Positions 1 to 9,967 of a stretch of 64,000 nucleotides of DNA are shown piece after piece; the first letter of the stretch is position 1; every line of letters begins with the position of its first letter. Source of the stretch: Molossus alvarezi (Eukaryota > Chordata > Mammalia > Chiroptera > Molossidae); the NCBI GenBank assembly GCA_037176705.1, contig JBAWUJ010000139.1:62001-126000 (forward strand). Reading direction: 5' to 3'. Below the pieces are notes generated by a model that was not told where the DNA came from, did not search any database, and worked only from the letters and a program-made list of their open reading frames with translations. The position numbers were made by a program, and so were the translations under genes.

Positions 1-43
1 ATAATTCATTCTCGATTGAAAGGTGGCTGCCTCTTTCGGTCAA

Positions 44-61
44 GGATTCATGAGTGAATCC
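44..61. other. Perfect short hairpin (7-bp stem, 4-nt loop)
   Basis: GGATTCA at 44-50 and TGAATCC at 55-61 are exact reverse complements around the loop TGAG. It recurs in every copy at the same offset except copy 25, where T at 59853 creates a mismatch. It could be a protein-binding dyad, an RNA hairpin or chance; nothing in the sequence decides. Confidence 0.6.
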
Positions 62-203
62 CATCCAGATTGAATTGTTCCCGTTTCAACAGTCGCCCTG
101 TGCAAATGTGCTTTTCCTATGATCGCAAGAGTGAAACAAATACCCACACTTAGCACATAAACGCATGACCTCTGATTCCCAACCAGAAGTGCACTGCCAA
201 TAA

Positions 204-220
204 GATCTCAATTGGAGATC
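204..220. other. Inverted repeat (6-bp arms, 5-nt spacer)
   Basis: GATCTC at 204-209 and GAGATC at 215-220 flank AATTG. I saw it unchanged in the copies. A dyad this short is common by chance in a 2.5-kb unit, so function is uncertain. Confidence 0.4.
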
Positions 221-455
221 AAAGTCTTTGTCCACACATATGGGTGATTGTATACAGAACAGTTGGCCAGTGTTCTTTCCCAGAACTGAACACCTTTTTA
301 CCTGAATGGCAACATTCACTCACTCCTACCTTCGTTTGCTTTGAGATTGTTTGCATCTTTACAGAAAGAATAAGTTTACAGAGCATAAACCAACTTCATG
401 ATGAAGGATCGCGCAGGCTCTATCAAAAATGACGAGTACTGTAATATGATCCAGA

Positions 456-490
456 AGGCACCGGGGTCGCACGTACCCGTGTGTGTGCCT
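456..490. other. GC-rich imperfect hairpin
   Basis: AGGCAC (456-461) pairs with GTGCCT (485-490), and CGGG (462-465) with CCCG (476-479), leaving a 10-nt loop and a 5-nt bulge TGTGT on the right arm. It is the most GC-rich structure in the unit. Copy 2 has A at 2950, which breaks one G-C pair; the other copies keep it. Role unknown. Confidence 0.5.
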
Positions 491-792
491 CTTGAAAACG
501 CACTGTAATTTCCCACTTTTAAGGATGACTGCACTTAAATAGGATGTGTAGTTAGTGCATGTGTACCGGTAGCAGCATAGGCTCTCTGGATGCCTCCAGC
601 ACTGGCACTGTACTGAAGTCCGCTTGGCAAATCCTGAAGACTGCTAAGACTCTCAGGCTCCTTTGGAAGTTTTTGGGTTTGCAACATTCTTCTTAGCAGA
701 GACATTAGTGAACAAATGGACTAGGGCAAACAAGAGTGTTACTCTACAACATTCACTGCAACCAATACTTTCCTCAACTGTACTAACACGCT

Positions 793-816
793 CCACGTTG
801 CACAGTGCAAGAGTGG
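793..816. other. Dyad centred on ttgcac-a-gtgcaa
   Basis: TTGCAC (798-803) and GTGCAA (805-810) flank one base, and outside them CCAC (793-796) and GTGG (813-816) also pair with a small asymmetric bulge. This near-palindrome is present in both A and B copies. It resembles a dimer-binding site more than a transcribed hairpin, but no factor can be named. Confidence 0.45.
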
Positions 817-932
817 TTGAACAATCACCTCTGAACTGATGACAATGCAGTGAACTTGTTTTCAAACTTTAGAATCAATTCAGACATGGTCGTCTTATGG
901 CGTACTCTACTGAGGACAGAGATGAACTGAAT

Positions 933-961
933 AATAAAAGACCCAGGGCCTGCAGAATAAA
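933..961 (+). promoter_or_regulatory. Two close AATAAA poly(A)-signal matches
   Basis: AATAAA occurs at 933-938 and at 956-961 on the plus strand, 23 nt apart. Both lie inside the A/B divergence block but are intact in A and B copies. Two canonical signals this close are suggestive of a transcript end if the unit is transcribed rightward in a eukaryote. There is no independent evidence of transcription, and AT-rich hexamers also arise by chance. Confidence 0.3.
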
Positions 962-1245
962 GTTCCAAATCTGTCCCTTCTCCCAAAGCCACTATATGAC
1001 TTTGAAGAGAACACCCGCGATCAACATACCAAGGAAACCAGCCTGTGGCCCACACATCCTTCAGGGATGTCCTCTTTGAGGTGGCGAACAATGGGCATTA
1101 TCCAAGGTGATTAAGCTCCCTCTTTTCAGTTGCTCACTTCTTTGGTTGCAATGGCATGCCTGAGTGGGTCTCCTGCACTGAGCACTCTAGCAATTACATC
1201 AGACTAACCCGCATTTTGGCACTCCGATCTAGTAAAGACTGAGTT

Positions 1246-1254
1246 AAAGTAAGT
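1246..1254 (+). promoter_or_regulatory. Plus-strand 5' splice-donor match (AAA|GTAAGT)
   Basis: GTAAGT at 1249-1254 is a full match to the intron side of the major-spliceosome donor consensus. A pyrimidine-rich stretch and CAG follow about 30 nt downstream. The site is kept in A and B copies; copies 2 and 24 change only the base just before it, from A to T. Whether it is used is unknown, since no open frame runs across it. Confidence 0.25.
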
Positions 1255-1658
1255 ATCTTCATCATCTCTTAATATGTCAGTCATCCACAGAGAGGAAACG
1301 CATTCTTCTGGATTTCTTTGAGAAAACAATTCTGCACTCCTTATGCTAACATGGCACTCAGTACCAAGAATGAAACGTGTGATGCATCATTCTCATGTGC
1401 CCGAAGCTTTGGGTAACACTGCCATGAAAGGGGACGTCAAACCAAGTCACATTACGATATCCACGACCAGCTAAATGCTCAAAAATTCGTTGAAGAATTT
1501 CATCACGCTAACATGTATTGGCCCTCAAGACTGTCTTTGCACTCTTCGAGGAAGAAGATATATTACCCGAAGGAAAAACAGAGGAGGTAAAGATGGTTCC
1601 TTCACCATCCCTTCCCAAACACTGCTTTCTTGTCATGTGGCAAAGAAGGCAGACAGCT

Positions 1659-1671
1659 GCAGTGCGACTGC
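1659..1671. other. Short hairpin (5-bp stem, 3-nt loop)
   Basis: GCAGT at 1659-1663 and ACTGC at 1667-1671 are exact reverse complements around GCG. It is conserved among the copies, as is most of the unit, so conservation adds little. Confidence 0.35.
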
Positions 1672-1794
1672 TTCTCTATCTAACTCTCCCGAAAATGTTC
1701 TATCTGCCCCCAGTACCTTGCATGTTGGTGTGGGACCTATTTGACAATTGACACCTATGTTTACATTACCGGTAGATTTTCTTTAGAAGTCTAG

Positions 1795-1825
1795 CCTTGT
1801 ACTGATTGAGTAGAAGTGTACAAGG
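1795..1825. other. Perfect 8-bp inverted repeat, 15-nt spacer
   Basis: CCTTGTAC at 1795-1802 and GTACAAGG at 1818-1825 are exact reverse complements. It is the longest perfect spaced inverted repeat I found in the unit and is unchanged in all copies, including copies 8 and 17, which vary on both sides (u1772 and u1866). It could form a stem-loop in RNA or mark a dimeric binding site. Function is not known. Confidence 0.55.
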
Positions 1826-2491
1826 TGAAAAGCCTGAAGTGTCCACACAGTCCGAGGTGATTTTGTATCGGAACAGGTTTCAAGTCGCTTTTCCGCAGAG
1901 ACTTCTTACCCGAAAAGGCTCCACCTACTGTGTCATGATCCCTCCCGCTCTGAACTTACAGAACATGCAGTGTAACTTCTCACAGACAAAGGATTTCCAG
2001 ATACTCGGACAAATGCGTGTACTTTCAGAAATACACAGCAAAGGGCCATGGCAAGTATGAGCGTACAACACTGTTGTAATCAATACACTCGAGAAGCATC
2101 CAGGCGTAACACAGGGTGTGCAACATATCATTGTAGTGGTTGCGACTCCTAGGCCCAGAATACACGCAGCGATTTGGTAAAACACAGAGACCTCATTGGA
2201 AACTCCTTGTCATCACCACCATCCTCTCTGTACAGCAGCTAACTGCCAAGCAAAACACACACGCCCTATTGAAGTGTGTCCAACTTTTCCACAGTGTGAG
2301 TGCTCTAACGGTGTATGAAACAAAATCCAACCTTCAGCCCAATGACAACATCACGGAATCCTCACCCTCAATACTGGCATTTAGTTTGTTGTGGCGCATA
2401 CGAACCTTTGAGACAACTGCACCTTAGACTTGCTCAGTTGCAGTGTGACGGAGCGGCAAATGTCAAATCGCAGTCGTGATCACTATTCCCA

Positions 2492-4983
2492 ATAATTCAT
2501 TCTCGATTGAAAGGTGGCTGCCTCTTTCGGTCAAGGATTCATGAGTGAATCCCCTCCAGATTGAATTGTTCCCGTTTCAACAGTCGCCCTGTGCAAATGT
2601 GCTTTTCCTATGATCGCAAGAGTGAAACAAATACCCACACTTAGCACATAAACGCATGACCTCTGATTCCCAACCAGAAGTGCACTGCCAATAAGATCTC
2701 AATTGGAGATCAAAGTCTTTGTCCACACATATGGGTGATTGTATACAGAACAGTTGGCCAGTGTTCTTTCCCAGAACTGAACACCTTTCTTACCTGAATG
2801 GCAACATTCACTCACTCCTACCTTCGTTTGCTTTGAGATTGTTTGCATCTTTACAGAAAGAATAAGTTTACAGAGCATAAACCAACTTCATGATGAAGGA
2901 TCGCACAGGCTCTATCAAAAATGACGAGTACTGTAATATGATCCAGAAGACACCGGGGTCGCACGTACCCGTGTGTGTGCCTCTTGAAAACGCACCGTAA
3001 TTTCCCACTTTTAAGGATGACTGCACTTAAATAGGATGTGTAGTTAGTGCATGTGTACCGGTAGCAGCATAGGCTCTCTGGATGCCTCCAGCACTGGCAC
3101 TGTACTGAAGTCCACTTGGCAAATCCTGAAGACTGCTAAGACTCTCAGGCTCCTTTGGAAGTTTTTGGGTTTGCAACATTCTTCTTAGCAGAGACATTAG
3201 TGAACAAATGGACTAGGGCAAACAAGAGTGTTACTCTACAACATTCACTGGAACCAATACTTTCCTCAACTGTACTAACACGCTCCACGTTGCACAGTGC
3301 AAGAGTGGTTGAACAATCACCTCTGAACTGATGACAATGCAGTGAACTTGTTTTCAAACTTTAGACTCAATTCAGACATGGTCGTCTTATGGCGTACTCT
3401 ACTGAGGACAGAGATGAACTGAATAATAAAAGACCCAGGGCCTGCAGAATAAAGTTCCAAATCTGTCCCTTCTCCCAAAGCCACTATATGACTTTGAAGA
3501 GAACACCCGCGATCAACATACCAAGGAAACCAGCCTGTGGCCCACACATCCTTCAGGGATGTCCTCTTTGAGGTGGCGAACAATGAGCATTATCCAAGGT
3601 GATTAAGCTCCCTCTTTTCAGTTGCTCACTTCTTTGGTTGCAATGGCATGCCTGAGTGGGTCTCCTGCACTGAGCACTCTAGCAATTACATCAGACTAAC
3701 CCGCATTTTGGCACTCCGATCTAGTAAAGACTGAGTTAATGTAAGTATCTTCATCATCTCTTAATATGTCAGTCATCCACAGAGAGGAAACGCATTCTTC
3801 TGGATTTCTTTGAGAAAACAATTCTGCACTCCTTATGCTAACATGGCACTCAGTACCAAGAATGAAACGTGTGATGCATCGTTCTCATGTGCCCGAAGCT
3901 TTGGGTAACACTGCCATGAAAGGGGACGTCAAACCAAGTCACATTACGATATCCACGACCAGCTAAATGCTCAAAAATTCGTTGAAGAATTTCATCACGC
4001 TAACATGTATTGGCCCTCAAGACTGTCTTTGCACTCTTCGAGGAAGAAGATATATTACCCGAAGGAAAAACAGAGGAGGTAAAGATGGTTCCTTCACCAT
4101 CCCTTCCCAAACACTGCTTTCTTGTCATGTGGCAAAGAAGGCAGACAGCTGCAGTGCGACTGCTTCTCTATCTAACTCTCCCGAAAATGTTCTATCTGCC
4201 CCCATTACCTTGCATGTTGGTGTGGGACCTATTTGACAATTGACACCTATGTTTACATTACCGGTAGATTTTCTTTAGAAGTCTAGCCTTGTACTGATTG
4301 AGTAGAAGTGTACAAGGTGAAAAGCCTGAAGTGTCCACACAGTCCAAGGTGATTTTGTGTCGGAACAGGTTTCAAGTCGCTTTTCCGCAGAGACTTCTTA
4401 CCCGAAAAGGCTCCACCTACTGTGTCATGATCCCTCCCGCTCTGAACTTACAGAACATGCAGTGTAACTTCTCACAGACAAAGGATTTCCAGATACTCGG
4501 ACAAATGCGTGTACTTTCAGAAATACACAGCAAAGGGCCATGGCAAGTATGAGCGTACAACACTGTTGTAATCAATACACTCGAGAAGCATCCAGGCGTA
4601 ACACAGGGTGTGCAACATATCATTGTAGTGGTTGCGACTCCTAGGCCCAGAATACACGCAGCGATTTGGTAAAACACAGAGACCTCATTGGAAACTCCTT
4701 GTCATCACCACCATCCTCTCTGTACAGCAGCTAACTGCCAAGCAAAACACACACGCCCTATTGAAGTGTGTCCAACTTTTCCACAGTGTGAGTGCTCTAA
4801 CGGTGTATGAAACAAAATCCAACCTTCAGCCCAATGACAACATCACGGAATCCTCACCCTCAATACTGGCATTTAGTTTGTTGTGGCGCATACGAACCTT
4901 TGAGACAACTGCACCTTAGACTTGCTCAGTTGCAGTGTGACGGAGCGGCAAATGTCAAATCGCAGTCGTGATCACTATTCCCA
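2492..4983 (+). repeat. Repeat copy 2, haplotype A
   Basis: Full 2,492-bp copy. It shares C at u63 only with copy 3, and T at u1249 (3740) only with copy 24. Private changes are A at 2950, T at 4205 and G at 4359. It has A at u414, C at u875, A at u1855 and A at u2183. The A at 2950 weakens the GC-rich hairpin described at 456-490. Confidence 0.97.
2789..2796 (-). promoter_or_regulatory. Minus-strand 5' splice-donor match (CAG|GTAAG)
   Basis: Read on the minus strand the sequence is CAG followed by GTAAG and then AAA, matching the donor consensus on both sides of the junction. Every full copy has it except copy 1, where the 1-bp deletion turns GTAAGA into GTAAAA. It is a candidate only; no matching exon structure was found. 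Confidence 0.25.
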
Positions 4984-7475
4984 ATAATTCATTCTCGATT
5001 GAAAGGTGGCTGCCTCTTTCGGTCAAGGATTCATGAGTGAATCCCCTCCAGATTGAATTGTTCCCGTTTCAACAGTCGCCCTGTGCAAATGTGCTTTTCC
5101 TATGATCGCAAGAGTGAAACAAATACCCACACTTAGCACATAAACGCATGACCTCTGATTCCCAACCAGAAGTGCACTGCCAATAAGATCTCAATTGGAG
5201 ATCAAAGTCTTTGTCCACACATATGGGTGATTGTATACAGAACAGTTGGCCAGTGTTCTTTCCCAGAACTGAACACCTTTCTTACCTGAATGGCAACATT
5301 CACTCACTCCTACCTTCGTTTGCTTTGAGATTGTTTGCATCTTTACAGAAAGAATAAGTTTACAGAGCATAAACCAACTTCATGATGAAGGATCGCGCAG
5401 GCTCTATCAAAAATGACGAGTACTGTAATATGATCCAGAAGGCACCGGGGTCGCACGTACCCGTGTGTGTGCCTCTTGAAAACGCACCGTAATTTCCCAC
5501 TTTTAAGGATGACTGCACTTAAATAGGATGTGTAGTTAGTGCATGTGTACCGGTAGCAGCATAGGCTCTCTGGATGCCTCCAGCACTGGCACTGTACTGA
5601 AGTCCACTTGGCAAATCCTGAAGACTGCTAAGACTCTCAGGCTCCTTTGGAAGTTTTTGGGTTTGCAACATTCTTCTTAGCAGAGACATTAGTGAACAAA
5701 TGGACTAGGGCAAACAAGAGTGTTACTCTACAACATTCACTGGAACCAATACTTTCCTCAACTGTACTAACACGCTCCACGTTGCACAGTGCAAGAGTGG
5801 TTGAACAATCACCTCTGAACTGATGACAATGCAGTGAACTTGTTTTCAAACTTTAGAATCAATTCAGACATGGTCGTCTTATGGCGTACTCTACTGAGGA
5901 CAGAGATGAACTGAATAATAAAAGACCCAGGGCCTGCAGAATAAAGTTCCAAATCTGTCCCTTCTCCCAAAGCCACTATATGACTTTGAAGAGAACACCC
6001 GCGATCAACATACCAAGGAAACCAGCCTGTGGCCCACACATCCTTCTGGGATGTCCTCTTTGAGGTGGCGAACAATGAGCATTATCCAAGGTGATTAAGC
6101 TCCCTCTTTTCAGTTGCTCACTTCTTTGGTTGCAATGGCATGCCTGAGTGGGTCTCCTGCACTGAGCACTCTAGCAATTACATCAGACTAACCCGCATTT
6201 TGGCACTCCGATCTAGTAAAGACTGAGTTAAAGTAAGTATCTTCATCATCTCTTAATATGTCAGTCATCCACAGAGAGGAAACGCATTCTTCTGGATTTC
6301 TTTGAGAAAACAATTCTGCACTCCTTATGCTAACATGGCACTCAGTACCAAGAATGAAACGTGTGATGCATCGTTCTCATGTGCCCGAAGCTTTGGGTAA
6401 CACTGCCATGAAAGGGGACGTCAAACCAAGTCACATTACGATATCCACGACCAGCTAAATGCTCAAAAATTCGTTGAAGAATTTCATCACGCTAACATGT
6501 ATTGGCCCTCAAGACTGTCTTTGCACTCTTCGAGGAAGAAGATATATTACCCGAAGGAAAAACAGAGGAGGTAAAGATGGTTCCTTCACCATCCCTTCCC
6601 AAACACTGCTTTCTTGTCATGTGGCAAAGAAGGCAGACAGCTGCAGTGCGACTGCTTCTCTATCTAACTCTCCCGAAAATGTTCTATCTGCCCCCAGTAC
6701 CTTGCATGTTGGTGTGGGACCTATTTGACAATTGACACCTATGTTTACATTACCGGTAGATTTTCTTTAGAAGTCTAGCCTTGTACTGATTGAGTAGAAG
6801 TGTACAAGGTGAAAAGCCTGAAGTGTCCACACAGTCCGAGGTGATTTTGTATCGGAACAGGTTTCAAGTCGCTTTTCCGCAGAGACTTCTTACCCGAAAA
6901 GGCTCCACCTACTGTGTCATGATCCCTCCCGCTCTGAACTTACAGAACATGCAGTGTAACTTCTCACAGACAAAGGATTTCCAGATACTCGGACAAATGC
7001 GTGTACTTTCAGAAATACACAGCAAAGGGCCATGGCAAGTATGAGCGTACAACACTGTTGTAATCAATACACTCGAGAAGCATCCAGGCGTAACACAGGG
7101 TGTGCAACATATCATTGTAGTGGTTGCGACTCCTAGGCCCAGAATACACGCAGCGATTTGGTAAATCACAGAGACCTCATTGGAAACTCCTTGTCATCAC
7201 CACCATCCTCTCTGTACAGCAGCTAACTGCCAAGCAAAACACACACGCCCTATTGAAGTGTGTCCAACTTTTCCACAGTGTGAGTGCTCTAACGGTGTAT
7301 GAAACAAAATCCAACCTTCAGCCCAATGACAACATCACGGAATCCTCACCCTCAATACTGGCATTTAGTTTGTTGTGGCGCATACGAACCTTTGAGACAA
7401 CTGCACCTTAGACTTGCTCAGTTGCAGTGTGACGGAGCGGCAAATGTCAAATCGCAGTCGTGATCACTATTCCCA
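4984..7475 (+). repeat. Repeat copy 3, haplotype A
   Basis: Full copy. It shares C at u63 with copy 2. The one private change seen is T at 6047. It has G at u414, A at u875, A at u1095, G at u1855 and T at u2183. Confidence 0.97.
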
Positions 7476-9967
7476 ATAATTCATTCTCGATTGAAAGGTG
7501 GCTGCCTCTTTCGGTCAAGGATTCATGAGTGAATCCCATCCAGATTGAATTGTTCCCGTTTCAACAGTCGCCCTGTGCAAATGTGCTTTTCCTATGATCG
7601 CAAGAGTGAAACAAATACCCACACTTAGCACATAAACGCATGACCTCTGATTCCCAACCAGAAGTGCACTGCCAATAAGATCTCAATTGGAGATCAAAGT
7701 CTTTGTCCACACATATGGGTGATTGTATACAGAACAGTTGGCCAGTGTTCTTTCCCAGAACTGAACACCTTTCTTACCTGAATGGCAACATTCACTCACT
7801 CCTACCTTCGTTTGCTTTGAGATTGTTTGCATCTTTACAGAAAGAATAAGTTTACAGAGCATAAACCAACTTCATGATGAAGGATCGCGCAGGCTCTATC
7901 AAAAATGACGAGTACTGTAATATGATCCAGAAGGCACCGGGGTCGCACGTACCCGTGTGTGTGCCTCTTGAAAACGCACCGTAATTTCCCACTTTTAAGG
8001 ATGACTGCACTTAAATAGGATGTGTAGTTAGTGCATGTGTACCGGTAGCAGCATAGGCTATCTGGATGCCTCCAGCACTGGCACTGTACTGAAGTCCACT
8101 TGGCAAATCCTGAAGACTGCTAAGACTCTCAGGCTCCTTTGGAAGTTTTTGGGTTTGCAACATTCTTCTTAGCAGAGACATTAGTGAACAAATGGACTAG
8201 GGCAAACAAGAGTGTTACTCTACAACATTCACTGGAACCAATACTTTCCTCAACTGTACTAACACGCTCCACGTTGCACAGTGCAAGAGTGGTTGAACAA
8301 TCACCTCTGAACTGATGACAATGCAGTGAACTTGTTTTCAAACTTTAGAATCAATTCAGACATGGTCGTCTTATGGCGTACTCTACTGAGGACAGAGATG
8401 AACTGAATAATAAAAGACCCAGGGCCTGCAGAATAAAGTTCCAAATCTGTCCCTTCTCCCAAAGCCACTATATGACTTTGAAGAGAACACCCGCGATCAA
8501 CATACCAAGGAAACCAGCCTGTGGCCCACACATCCTTCAGGGATGTCCTCTTTGAGGTGGAGAACAATGAGCATTATCCAAGGTGATTAAGCTCCCTCTT
8601 TTCAGTTGCTCACTTCTTTGGTTGCAATGGCATGCCTGAGTGGGTCTCCTGCACTGAGCACTCTAGCAATTACATCAGACTAACCCGCATTTTGGCACTC
8701 CGATCTAGTAAAGACTGAGTTAAAGTAAGTATCTTCATCATCTCTTAATATGTCAGTCATCCACAGAGAGGAAACGCATTCTTCTGGATTTCTTTGAGAA
8801 AACAATTCTGCACTCCTTATGCTAACATGGCACTCAGTACCAAGAATGAAACGTGTGATGCATCGTTCTCATGTGCCCGAAGCTTTGGGTAACACTGCCA
8901 TGAAAGGGGACGTCAAACCAAGTCACATTACGATATCCACGACCAGCTAAATGCTCAAAAGTTCGTTGAAGAATTTCATCACGTTAACATGTATTGGCCC
9001 TCAAGACTGTCTTTGCACTCTTCGAGGAAGAAGATATATTACCCGAAGGAAAAACAGAGGAGGTAAAGATGGTTCCTTCACCATCCCTTCCCAAACACTG
9101 CTTTCTTGTCATGTGGCAAAGAAGGCAGACAGCTGCAGTGCGACTGCTTCTCTATCTAACTCTCCCGAAAATGTTCTATCTGCCCCCAGTACCTTGCATG
9201 TTGGTGTGGGACCTATTTGACAATTGACACCTATGTTTACATTACCGGTAGATTTTCTTTAGAAGTCTAGCCTTGTACTGATTGAGTAGAAGTGTACAAG
9301 GTGAAAAGCCTGAAGTGTCCACACAGTCCGAGGTGATTTTGTATCGGAACAGGTTTCAAGTCGCTTTTCCGCAGAGACTTCTTACCCGAAAAGGCTCCAC
9401 CTACTGTGTCATGATCCCTCCCGCTCTGAACTTACAGAACATGCAGTGTAACTTCTCACAGACAAAGGATTTCCAGATACTCGGACAAATGCGTGTACTT
9501 TCAGAAATACACAGCAAAGGGCCATGGCAAGTATGAGCGTACAACACTGTTGTAATCAATACACTCGAGAAGCATCCAGGCGTAACACAGGGTGTGCAAC
9601 ATATCTTTGTAGTGGTTGCGACTCCTAGGCCCAGAATACACGCAGCGATTTGGTAAAACACAGAGACCTCATTGGAAACTCCTTGTCATCACCACCATCC
9701 TCTCTGTACAGCAGCTAACTGCCAAGCAAAACACACACGCCCTATTGAAGTGTGTCCAACTTTTCCACAGTGTGAGTGCTCTAACGGTGTATGAAACAAA
9801 ATCCAACCTTCAGCCCAATGACAACATCACGGAATCCTCACCCTCAATACTGGCATTTAGTTTGTTGTGGCGCATACGAACCTTTGAGACAACTGCACCT
9901 TAGACTTGCTCAGTTGCAGTGTGACGGAGCGGCAAATGTCAAATCGCAGTCGTGATCACTATTCCCA
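7476..9967 (+). repeat. Repeat copy 4, haplotype A, five private changes
   Basis: Full copy with one of the highest counts of private substitutions in the window: A at 8060, A at 8561, G at 8961, T at 8985 and T at 9606. It has G at u1855 and A at u2183. The number of private changes suggests it has escaped recent homogenisation longer than its neighbours. Confidence 0.97.

Larger units (their letters stand above)
1..2491 (+). repeat. Repeat copy 1, haplotype A, 1-bp deletion
   Basis: This is the only copy of different length. One C is missing between 297 and 298, where the other copies read cacctttctta and this one reads caccttttta. Private substitutions are T at 504, C at 759 and A at 1389. 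At shared variable sites it has G at u414, A at u447, G at u623, A at u875, G at u1095, G at u1855 and A at u2183. The deletion changes the small open frames on both strands here, so the apparent 77-codon minus-strand frame (86-319) and the 62-codon plus-strand frame (244-432) exist only in this copy. Confidence 0.97.

Noticed and set aside
86..319. Cysteine-rich minus-strand 77-codon frame suggesting a zinc-finger-like end
   Set aside because: It is opened only by the 1-bp deletion in copy 1; in the other copies a stop precedes the cysteine-rich part. Cysteine spacing does not fit a standard zinc finger.
897..1079. Plus-strand 60-codon ATG frame
   Set aside because: It contains both AATAAA hexamers, has a weak start context, shows no known motif and overlaps an 88-codon minus-strand frame in A copies that is lost in B copies. 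No evidence of coding.
653..1091. Minus-strand frames of 70 and 88 codons
   Set aside because: Both rely on TTG starts, overlap each other and the plus-strand 60-codon frame, and the 88-codon one is absent from all B copies.
1486..1502. CENP-B-box-like sequence (ttcgttgaa...)
   Set aside because: The left TTCG and central A match, but the required CGGG on the right is absent. Copy 11 also loses the TTCG.
1475..1744. Open frame of 89 codons starting with ATG, overlapped in another frame by a 77-codon frame from TTG at 1518
   Set aside because: Both frames are open over the same DNA in nearly every copy, and the few substitutions alter residues in one or both. No domain is recognised. Persistence reflects homogenisation of the DNA rather than protein selection.
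1806..2427. Plus-strand frames of 84 and 95 codons and a minus-strand 86-codon frame between them
   Set aside because: They start at TTG or GTG, three copies (5, 9, 12) shorten the 84-codon frame with a stop, and none resembles a known protein. I could not join them into a plausible spliced gene.
1..2491. rDNA, 5S, snRNA, spliced-leader or tRNA repeat unit
   Set aside because: I looked for conserved 5S, U1, U2, U6, spliced-leader and tRNA arm motifs on both strands and saw none.
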